Source: CAYFZO01 sp965211995 (GTDB lineage: Bacteria; Pseudomonadota; Gammaproteobacteria; Poriferisulfidales; Oxydemutatoraceae). Taken from it: a stretch of DNA of 64,000 bases. A program made the translations under genes and the position numbers. The notes beneath the pieces were generated by a model that saw nothing but the letters and a program-made list of their open reading frames with translations, ran no database searches and was not told the origin of the DNA. The stretch covers positions 1,674,001 to 1,738,000 of the forward strand of contig OZ243040.1 of the NCBI GenBank assembly GCA_965211995.1, written 5' to 3'. This document shows, in pieces, positions 57,590-64,000 of the stretch (positions are counted from its first letter, which is position 1; the number at the start of each line of letters is the position of its first letter).

Positions 57590-58060
57590 TCAGCGCGCCG
57601 CCGACTTCGCGAGGTCTTTGAGCGCAGATCCGATCCGGGCGAAACGCTTGTCTTCGGCCGCAAAGCCGTGGCGCACCGCGAGTTCATCGGCGCGATGGTA
57701 AGTGATCCACGTGATGCCGTCCGCGTCCTCCCACACCAGCAACTTCATCGGCAGGTCGAGGCCGGCCACGCGGTTTTTGTGCATGATCCGGGTGCCGAGT
57801 TCGGGGTTGCCGAACACCAGCACGCGCGTCGGCAACAACGTCTCGCCGACTTTCTTCGCCGCGTCCTGATGGTCTATGATCCCGAACACGCGCAACCCCT
57901 GATTCTCGATCATGCGCCGCGCACGCTCGACCGTATCCGCGACGCCGTGACGGCTTTTAACGTGAACCACGCCGCCGGATTCCGCCGCCGACGCGGGCGC
58001 GGTAAACACCGCCGCCAACGCGACCGCCAGGGGTATCGCTAAAAACGTGCACCGCCTCAT
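57590..58060 (-). CDS. DUF302 secreted protein
   Basis: 156 residues with a signal peptide (FLAIPLAVALAAVFTAPASA). DUF302 pattern: VESARRMIE-like ERARRMIENQGLRVFGIIDHQ, LPTRVLVFGNPELGTRIM, LDLPMKLLVWEDADGITWIT. Exported, function unknown. An insertion between mnmG and rsmG relative to the usual order. Its start region is part of a three-copy repeat. Confidence 0.88.
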   Translation of the reverse strand: MRRCTFLAIPLAVALAAVFTAPASAAESGGVVHVKSRHGVADTVERARRMIENQGLRVFGIIDHQDAAKKVGETLLPTRVLVFGNPELGTRIMHKNRVAGLDLPMKLLVWEDADGITWITYHRADELAVRHGFAAEDKRFARIGSALKDLAKSAAR

Positions 58061-58494
58061 GCGCGCCTCCGGCGCCGCTCGCCTTTGAGACGCACCAGCA
58101 ACAACGATATCGCAACCGGGGTCATGCCTTATCCCTCGACGTCGTGACGGCTTTTAACGTGAACCACGCCGCCAACGCGACCGCCAGGGGTATCGCTAAA
58201 AACGTGCACCGCCTCATGCGCGCCTCCGGCGCCGCTCGCCTTCAAGACGCACCAGCAACAGCAATATCGCAACCGGGGTCATGCCTTATCCCGCAACGCC
58301 GTGACGACTTTTAACGTGAACCACGCCGCCGGATTCCGCCGCCGACGCGGGCGCGGTGAATACCCCCGCCGGCGCGACCGCCAAGGGTATCGCTGAAAAC
58401 GTGCACCGCCTCATGCGCGCCTCCGGCGCCGCTCGCCTTCAAGACGCACCAGCAACAGCGACATCGCGGCGGGAGTCATGCCTTCGATGCGGCT
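57941..58494 (-). repeat. Three copies of the mnmG/DUF302 junction
   Basis: Units start at 57941, 58138 and 58295 (plus-strand word CGTGACGGCTTTTAACGTGA with small changes). Each has the DUF302 5' part, the ATGA where the mnmG stop overlaps the DUF302 start (58057-58060, 58214-58217, 58411-58414), and about 80 bases of the mnmG 3' end. Unit lengths are 197 and 157; the short one lacks about 40 bases between GCCGCC repeats. The copies leave a 350-base spacer between mnmG and DUF302. Confidence 0.93.
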
Positions 58495-60306
58495 CGCCTG
58501 ACCGACCGTCGCCGGACGGAACAGCACCAGTTTTTCCTTGAGTTCATGGGATAAGCCCGCCATGTTCGCGTAGTCGAAGTCGCACGGGATCTCGCGGCGC
58601 TCGTAGGTTTGCAGCCTTTGTATCTCGCGGTGCTGACGCTCGGCGTAACCCGCGTAGCGCGCCTGGATCTCGATCTGCTCGACCACCGCGTCGTCGTCCG
58701 CGCCGCCGCGCCTTGCGTCATCGAGACCGGCAAGTTCGAGCGCCAGCGCGTAGTCCGCACCGGGCCTTTGCAGAAAGGCCTCGGCGCTGCACGGGCACTT
58801 GAGCTCCATGCCCCGCGCCTGCAACCGCGCCTGCGTCTTGCGGTCGGGCACGATCCGCACACCGCGCAGGCGTGCCTGCTCCGCTTCGATGCGCTCGCGC
58901 TTGGCCGAAAACCGCGCCCAGCGCACGTCGTCCACCAATCCCAGTTCGCGCCCGACCGGCGTCAGCCGCAGGTCGGCGTTGTCCTCGCGCAGCAGCAGAC
59001 GGTATTCGACGCGGCTGGTGAACATCCGGTAGGGCTCGCTGGTCCCGCGCGTCACCAAATCGTCCACCAGCACGCCGATATAGGCTTCGTCGCGTCCCGG
59101 GCGCCAAGACTCAAGTCCTTTCACCCGCCGCGCGGCGTTGACGCCGGCGACCAGCCCCTGCGCCGCCGCCTCCTCGTAGCCGGTGGTGCCGTTGATTTGC
59201 CCGGCGAAGAACAGGCCATGCACCGGTTTCGTCTCGAGGCTCGGGTGCAGACCGCGCGGGTCGAAATAGTCGTATTCGATCGCGTAGCCCGGGCGCGTGA
59301 CGTGGGCGCGTTCAAACCCTTTGATCGAGCGCACCATCTCGAGTTGCGCTGCAAACGGCAGGCTCGTCGAGATGCCGTTGGGGTAGATCTCGCGGGTGTC
59401 CAGCCCCTCCGGCTCAATGAAGATCCGGTGCGACGCCTTGCCGGCGAAGCGCGTGACCTTGTCCTCAATGGACGGGCAATAGCGCGGCCCCGCCGACTTG
59501 ATCGCGCCGGAGAACATCGGCGAATGTGCGAGTGCGGCCCTGACGATTTCATGCGTGCGCGCGTTGGTGTGCGTGATATGACACAGCGTCTGCGCGGGGT
59601 GATCGTCGCGCGCGCCGACGAACGAAAACACCGGCACCGGTTCGTCGCCCGGCTGCGTCTCAAGTTGCGAGTAGTCCACCGTCGCGCCGTCTATGCGCGG
59701 CGGCGTGCCGGTTTTAAGACGCCCGACCGTGAACGGCATCTCGCGCAGACGCACCGCCAGCGCGTTCGCCGGCGCGTCGCCCGCGCGCCCGCCCCGGCAA
59801 TGGCTGTCGCCGATGTGAATGCGCCCGCCGAGAAACGTCCCGGTCGTCAGCACCACCGCCGGTGCGCTAAAGCGCAGCCCCATCTGCGTGACCACGCCGG
59901 TGACGCGCCCGCCCGCGACAGACAGGTCGTCCACCGCCTGCTGAAAAACCCGCAGCCGCGGCTGCGACTCGACGCGGCGGCGGATTGCCGTGCGATACAG
60001 TTGCCGGTCGGCCTGCGCCCGGGTTGCCCTGACCGCCGGCCCCTTGCTGGTGTTGAGCACCCTGAAGTGAATGCCCGCACGGTCGGCCGCGACCGCCATC
60101 GCGCCGCCGAGCGCGTCAATCTCCCTGACCAGGTGGCTCTTGCCGACCCCGCCGATCGCCGGGTTGCAACTCATCTGCCCGATGGTTTCGATGCTGTGCG
60201 TCAGCAGCAATGTGTCCGCGCCCGTGCGCGCCGCGGCCAGCGCAGCCTCGACGCCGGCGTGTCCGCCGCCGACCACGATGACGTCGTATGTGTGTTCGCG
60301 TTCCAC
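58411..60306 (-). CDS. mnmG: tRNA uridine-5-carboxymethylaminomethyl modification enzyme MnmG
   Basis: FAD enzyme that, with MnmE, modifies wobble uridine. 631 residues: FAD motif VIVVGGGHAGVEAALAAART, IGQMSCNPAIGGVGKSHLVR, FTSRVEYRLLLREDNADLRL, and C-terminal GLSHELKEKLVLFRP. The stop overlaps the original start of DUF302. Confidence 0.97.
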   Translation of the reverse strand: MEREHTYDVIVVGGGHAGVEAALAAARTGADTLLLTHSIETIGQMSCNPAIGGVGKSHLVREIDALGGAMAVAADRAGIHFRVLNTSKGPAVRATRAQADRQLYRTAIRRRVESQPRLRVFQQAVDDLSVAGGRVTGVVTQMGLRFSAPAVVLTTGTFLGGRIHIGDSHCRGGRAGDAPANALAVRLREMPFTVGRLKTGTPPRIDGATVDYSQLETQPGDEPVPVFSFVGARDDHPAQTLCHITHTNARTHEIVRAALAHSPMFSGAIKSAGPRYCPSIEDKVTRFAGKASHRIFIEPEGLDTREIYPNGISTSLPFAAQLEMVRSIKGFERAHVTRPGYAIEYDYFDPRGLHPSLETKPVHGLFFAGQINGTTGYEEAAAQGLVAGVNAARRVKGLESWRPGRDEAYIGVLVDDLVTRGTSEPYRMFTSRVEYRLLLREDNADLRLTPVGRELGLVDDVRWARFSAKRERIEAEQARLRGVRIVPDRKTQARLQARGMELKCPCSAEAFLQRPGADYALALELAGLDDARRGGADDDAVVEQIEIQARYAGYAERQHREIQRLQTYERREIPCDFDYANMAGLSHELKEKLVLFRPATVGQASRIEGMTPAAMSLLLVRLEGERRRRRA

Positions 60307-60377
60307 CGGTTGGATTCGTCTATGAAAAGAGCAGCAATTTTAACATTGCGCCTCCACGAAGCAGCCCACCTTTGCAA

Positions 60378-60427
60378 GAGGCCAGTTTCCAGTCCGAAGT
60401 GCGATAAAGGGAAGAAGCGCAGGCCGC
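60378..60427 (+). repeat. Dispersed repeat, partial third copy
   Basis: About 50 bases upstream of mnmG match the left end of copies 1 and 2: GGCCAGTTTCCAGTCCGAAG then TGCGATAAAGGGAAGAAG. It marks the junction between mnmG and the accessory island. Confidence 0.6.
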
Positions 60428-60434
60428 TGAAAAT

Positions 60435-60939
60435 CACTCCAACCTTGAGAGGGCAAAACCGCCTGCCGAAAATCCGGTCAGCCAGTGAAAACCATTTTGC
60501 CAGCCTCGGCAAAATGGTCAGTTTGGGCTCCGGGGCAAGGCACAAGGTCAAGGATTACCGCCTATCCCGCTACGCCTGCCATTTGATAGTGCAAAACGGT
60601 GAATTGGAGGAAAATTCAGTTATTTCCTTTTTGGAAACAACTGCCGAGGACGACAAAAACTATCAGGTCAAGTATTACACCCCTGATAGGGGCTGTTTTC
60701 GTGAGTTGCCGGAAAGAGTTCGTGCAATCAGGACGAGTGAACGAAGGGTATATCAGCAAATTGCTGATGCCTTTAATATGGACAGGTCGGTGGCAACCCG
60801 GCATATCAACAAGATATTCAATGACGGGGAGGTTAGCCGCAAAAGCAATGTGCAGAAAATGCACTTTGCTCACTCAGACACCCCGTTTCTGATCATTACG
60901 AGGATGCCCTCGCAATGGCCGCCATCGGGTTCGGCGTGA
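60435..60939 (+). pseudogene. DinD/RhuM mosaic relic
   Basis: One open frame without a proper start joins a DinD-like piece (LGKMVSLGSGARHKVKDYRL, RYACHLIVQNG) to pieces of RhuM-type virulence proteins in scrambled order: ENSVISFLETTAEDDKNYQV, then IRTSERRVYQQIADAF, then RSVATRHINKIFNDGEVSRK and NVQKMHFAHSDTP. Parts are homologous at DNA level to 62400-62830 (for example CAACCCGGCATATCAACAAG occurs in both). Probably not functional. Confidence 0.7.
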
Positions 60940-60963
60940 AGTAGCCGATGGGAAATTGCACGA

Positions 60964-61254
60964 GTGAGTCCGCAGATTACGCAGATGAACGCAAATAGGA
61001 ATATAAAAGACGGGGAGACTTACGTCATTATCGGCGCGGCAATGGCCGTGCATAGTGAGATTGGTCACGGCTTTTTTGAAGCGATTTATCAAGGGGCTCT
61101 GAAAAATGAATCCCAACTGCAAAATATTCCTTATGCAAAAGAAAAGAAACTTTCCGTTTATTACAGAAAGAAAACTCTCAATGTTTCTTTCGGCACAACA
61201 CAACTACAATACAAAAGATTCGTCTTTAATCTGCGCGAATCTGCGGACACCTGA
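60964..61254 (+). pseudogene. Truncated GxxExxY-family protein
   Basis: About 96 codons. Residues 20-70 match GxxExxY proteins (IIGAAMAVHSEIGHGFFEAI, then YQGALKNESQLQNIPYAKEK), but after YYRKKTLNVSF the frame diverges and the C-terminal half is missing. The flanks carry the CGCAGATTACGCAGATGAAC-type sequence often seen around these genes. Confidence 0.65.
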
Positions 61255-61264
61255 GGAAGAAGAA

Positions 61265-62326
61265 ATGAAAGATCAAAAAAACAGTTTGGTCCCGAGCGGC
61301 GGAGAGTTTCTGGTTTATCAGACCGATGACGGGAACATCAAACTGGAAGTACATTTGGAGGATGAAACTCTATGGCTCACTCAGCTGATGATTGCCGAAT
61401 TGTTTCAGACGACGGTTCCTAATATAACTATGCACATAAAAAATATCTATGCTGAAAGGGAACTGACCCCGGAAGCAACTATTAAGGATTTCTTAACAGT
61501 TCGTCAGGAAGGGCAAAGGCAAGTCCAAAGAAAACTCACTTACTACAACTTGGATATGATTATCTCCGTCGGCTACCGGGTGAAAAGCATCACCGCCACC
61601 CGCTTTCGCATCTGGGCGACGCAGAGACTCACGGAATACATCGTCAAGGGCTTTACGATGGACGACGAGCGGCTGAAAAACCCACCCGCCAAGGGTTCCC
61701 TCATACCTGACTATTTTGACGAGTGGCTGGAGCGCATCCGCGACATTCGCTCGTCGGAGAAACGTTTCTATCAAAAAGTGCGAGACCTTTACACCACCGC
61801 CATAGACTACGACAAAAAATCCGAACAGGCGCAGATATTTTTCAAAAAAGTGCAAAACAAAATGCTGTGGTCGGTAACGGGACAAACCGCCGCCGAGTTG
61901 ATCACAGACCGCAGTGATCCTCAAAAGGCGAATATGGGGCTGACTTCATGGCAGGGCGCGAAAGTGCGTAAAGGCGATGTAGTGATTGCAAAAAACTATT
62001 TGAAGGAAAAAGAAATCAGGCAACTCAACCGTATTGTTGTCATGTATCTGGACTACGCAGAAAACCAGGCAAAAAATCGCCAAACCATCACCATGAAACA
62101 ATGGGCGGAAAAATTGAATGCTTTCCTGAAGTTTAACGAGTGTGATTTACTGACTCATTCCGTCAAAGTGGAAGCCGAAGTTGCCAAACAACTGGCGGAA
62201 GAACGGTATGAAGAATTTGCAGGGGAACGTCGCAGGGTGGAGGCGTTGGAGGAAGATGCGGCGGATTTGAAAGAGATTGAGGAGTTGGTTAAGGAATTGG
62301 AGAAGAAGAGAAATAACGATGAATAA
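61265..62326 (+). CDS. RhuM-family virulence-type protein, full length
   Basis: 353 residues from ATG 61265. N-terminal winged-helix-like region (LEDETLWLTQLMIAELFQTT, PNITMHIKNIYAERELTPE), core YYNLDMIISVGYRVKSITAT, RFRIWATQRLTEYIVKGFTM, DYFDEWLERIRDIRSSEKRF and QNKMLWSVTGQTAAELI, matching the RhuM family of mobile islands. The biochemical role is not known. Surrounded by fragments of the same family. Confidence 0.85.
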   Translation: MKDQKNSLVPSGGEFLVYQTDDGNIKLEVHLEDETLWLTQLMIAELFQTTVPNITMHIKNIYAERELTPEATIKDFLTVRQEGQRQVQRKLTYYNLDMIISVGYRVKSITATRFRIWATQRLTEYIVKGFTMDDERLKNPPAKGSLIPDYFDEWLERIRDIRSSEKRFYQKVRDLYTTAIDYDKKSEQAQIFFKKVQNKMLWSVTGQTAAELITDRSDPQKANMGLTSWQGAKVRKGDVVIAKNYLKEKEIRQLNRIVVMYLDYAENQAKNRQTITMKQWAEKLNAFLKFNECDLLTHSVKVEAEVAKQLAEERYEEFAGERRRVEALEEDAADLKEIEELVKELEKKRNNDE

Positions 62327-62843
62327 AAAAGCAATCAGAAGTGAAACGCTACTGGAAAGGTGGCGGGAAATGCAGTCCGGGAAAGCCGTAGAAATATTAG
62401 GGAGCGGCACGGAAAAAGTCATTGAGAGAGCCAAAACCGCCTGCCGAAAATCCGGCCGCCCGATAGGAAACTATTTTGTCCGCATTGACAAATGGCCGGC
62501 TTGGGCTCCGGGAGAAAGTGAGATTGCCAAAAAAGGGGCATTTTATAGACGTATCAGCCAATACATATACAAAAACATGATTTTGTATATATATTATGGA
62601 AAAACATATATGATTTGGGGAAATCTGAACCAAATCGCCGAGTTGTTTGACCGGGATAAATCGGCGATTTCCCGCCACCTCAGGAATATCTTTCGGTCTC
62701 AAGAACTGGAACCGGATTCAGTTGTTGCAAAAATTGCAACAACTGCCACCGACGGCAAGACCCGCCAATCGGAAGCAACCCGGCATATCAACAAGATTTT
62801 CAAAAACGGGAAAGGTCAAAATCATAGCAATGATTTAAATTAG
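62319..62843 (+). CDS. DinD/RhuM-fragment fusion, possibly non-functional
   Basis: 174 residues, overlapping the RhuM stop. The first 60 residues contain a piece resembling DinD (EKVIERAKTACRKSGRPIGN), the middle a RhuM N-terminal segment (WGNLNQIAELFDRDKSAISR, HLRNIFRSQELEPDSVVAKI), and the end repeats ATRHINKIFKNGK from the relic at 60435. It is interrupted by the IS insertion right after its stop. Intact as a frame, but a mosaic. Confidence 0.55.
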   Translation: MNKKAIRSETLLERWREMQSGKAVEILGSGTEKVIERAKTACRKSGRPIGNYFVRIDKWPAWAPGESEIAKKGAFYRRISQYIYKNMILYIYYGKTYMIWGNLNQIAELFDRDKSAISRHLRNIFRSQELEPDSVVAKIATTATDGKTRQSEATRHINKIFKNGKGQNHSNDLN

Positions 62844-63590
62844 GGTCTTAGGAAGTTAAGCGGCTAAATTGGCTTCTCTCGAAGCAGTTTAAGCATGACG
62901 GGATAGAGATTATCACGGCGATGATTGAAACGAAACTCAGTTTCCTTGAGGTGATAGTAAAACATCTGCTTTCGGATGCCTTTCACTTTGCTCAACCGCA
63001 GTTTGGCATAGGCCCAAAAGGACTCGATGCCGTTGATGTGCGATGGCTCATTGGCAAACTCATGGTTGCCATGTTCCACCCGAAAATGCTTCGAATAGCC
63101 GACATCCACCAGTCCATGATACCCGCGCCAACCCTCCGAATGAATGACACTGTCGAGGCTCACCTTTCCCCGGATAACCGCTTGCAGCGTAGCTTTTCTG
63201 GCATCGGGCACAATCTCCGCGTGAACCCCGGCCATTGCGCTTTAACAGGCCGAACACGATCTTTTTGCTGCCGGCACCGCGTCCGCGCTTACCGCGGATG
63301 CGCTTGGGGCCGAAGTACGATTCATCGACCTCCGCCTGGCTGGCCATGCTGACCTGGAGCTCGCATTTCTCGGCGAGGCGGCGGCGAAGTTTGATGTAAA
63401 TCGCGTTGACCGAGCGGATACTGATGAGGGTCAATCGCGCGGTGTCGGAGGCCGAAAGGTCGAGCGCAAAGTAGCGTATAATTTGCCGAAATTCTCTTTC
63501 GCTGATTCGCGAACGGCGGTAATGCTTGTTTTTATTAGACATATCAGAAGTTTAGCACCTGTTGAAAAATGCTTAACTTCCTAAGACCCT
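62842..63590 (-). mobile_element. IS1595-family (IS1016-like) insertion sequence
   Basis: 749 bases. Perfect 20-base terminal inverted repeats: AGGGTCTTAGGAAGTTAAGC at 62842-62861 and its complement at 63571-63590. Flanking bases AAATT occur on both sides, shorter than the 8-base duplication usual for IS1595. One transposase, frameshifted. Confidence 0.88.
62864..63542 (-). pseudogene. IS1595-type transposase, frameshifted
   Basis: N-terminal part 63542-63060 (helix-turn-helix DLSASDTARLTLISIRSVN and catalytic VDESYFGPKRIRGKRGRGAG) and C-terminal part 63235-62864 (SVIHSEGWRGYHGLVDVGYS, EPSHINGIESFWAYAKLRLS) lie in different frames. One extra G in a GGGG run at 63226-63229 explains the shift; removing it restores GLLKRNGRVHAEIVPDA. 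The DDE middle Asp reads Glu (HSEGW). Confidence 0.85.
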
Positions 63591-63620
63591 AAATTATTGT
63601 TCTTATATAAAAGACGCAAG

Positions 63621-63809
63621 ATGAAAGAAATCTTAACAACAATTTTTGAGAAATCCCCACAGGGATACATCGGGTATGTCGAGGAACTACCCGGCGCAAA
63701 CACGCAAGGTAAAACCCTGGAAAAAACCAAAGCTAACCTGACCGAAGCCATCCAACTCGTATTACAAACCAACCGGCAGTTAGCGAAAGAAGAAATAACT
63801 TCAAGATAA
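63621..63809 (+). CDS. HicB-like antitoxin
   Basis: 62 residues of the HicB N-terminal fold: MKEILTTIFEKSPQGYIGYV, EELPGANTQGKTLEKTKANL, TEAIQLVLQ. It lacks a DNA-binding extension. The usual HicA partner is absent; instead the stop overlaps a Fic-family start (TAATG), so the two are translated together. Confidence 0.75.
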   Translation: MKEILTTIFEKSPQGYIGYVEELPGANTQGKTLEKTKANLTEAIQLVLQTNRQLAKEEITSR

Positions 63810-64000
63810 TGAACAACCCGATCAATCTCTTGCAACTCCACTCCCAATGGCTCGCCCTCCAACCCCTCCCAAAGAAAAACCACGCCGCCCTCTGGCAATG
63901 GATCCGCATGCGGTTCAATCACCTGTCCAACCAATTTGAAGGCAACCCCCTCACCTACAACGAAACACAATTACTCTTAATCCACGGGCGTGCGGCGGGT
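63809..64000 (+). CDS. Fic-family protein, N-terminal part only
   Basis: 64 codons to the window edge. SNQFEGNPLTYNETQLLLI followed by HGRAAG matches the N-terminal inhibitory-helix region of Fic proteins (SxxxEGN motif). The catalytic HPFxxGNGR motif would be beyond the edge. Coupled to the HicB-like gene. Confidence 0.75.
   Translation, partial: MNNPINLLQLHSQWLALQPLPKKNHAALWQWIRMRFNHLSNQFEGNPLTYNETQLLLIHGRAAG

Noticed and set aside
58609..60310. Long plus-strand frame opposite mnmG
   Set aside because: Antisense shadow; only its last part (after 60435) shows recognisable protein fragments and is annotated separately.

Overview
The window looks like a chromosomal piece of a sulfur-oxidising gammaproteobacterium. 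Most of it is GC-rich. The evidence is a reverse-type dissimilatory sulfite reductase cluster (dsrAB-EFH-CMK) plus gammaproteobacterial gene blocks: ribF-ileS-lspA-ispH beside type IV pilus minor pilins, mnmG-rsmG-parA-parB, aroQ-accB-accC, a cytochrome c4/dsbA pair and a his operon ending in hisE. Many relics, tandem duplications and insertion-sequence scars suggest relaxed selection, possibly a host-associated lineage; that last point is inference.

Layout. 1-533: AT-rich, no clear gene. 534-7010 (minus): dsrK, M, C, H, F, E, B, A, transcribed A to K. 7266-10549 (plus): a TauD-like dioxygenase, a 68-residue protein, a Cas6-like protein, a cysteine-less DsrC homologue and ispB, followed by tRNA-Pro(CGG). 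10878-12861: low-GC restriction-modification cassette. 13205-19504: gmk, rpoZ (with a long acidic tail), spoT, ridA, recG. 19580-25748: small genes, aroQ-accB-accC, acyP, fis, dsbA, cytochrome c4. 25861-28695: ampG and xth, divergent from pyrE. 28843-30530: a sulfotransferase with a triplicated 3' end and a transposase relic. 30589-35699: hisBHAF, hisE, tatABC. 35788-39276: gpmI and a probably Fur-controlled iron uptake pair. 39997-43731: fimT-pilV-pilW-pilX-pilE with a four-copy 279-bp repeat. 43848-44882: low-GC two-gene cassette. 44926-50778 (minus): ribF-ileS-lspA-ispH with a repeated ileS 5' end. 51424-55250: OsmC, SnoaL-like protein, glycosyltransferase-like gene and its relics, amidotransferase. 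55265-60306 (minus): mnmG, DUF302, rsmG, parA, parB, with a triplicated mnmG/DUF302 junction. 60378-64000: accessory island of DinD/RhuM fragments, an intact RhuM gene, an IS1595-type element with a frameshifted transposase, and a HicB-like/Fic pair cut by the window end.

How the genes work together. DsrAB oxidises sulfide released from persulfidated DsrC, DsrEFH relays sulfur to DsrC, and DsrMK links DsrC redox state to the quinone pool. The dioxygenase/Cas6-like/DsrC-like genes transcribed away from dsrA look like an accessory module of the same locus.

The strongest unexplained signal is recurrent. At least four gene ends or gene junctions (sulfotransferase 3' end, pilV/pilW, ileS 5' end, mnmG/DUF302) carry 3-4 tandem copies of a 130-280 bp unit that begins inside one gene and ends at or beyond its terminus. 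Related short duplications lie upstream of tatA and at the iron operon. In pilW the copies keep frame, so they could alter the protein.
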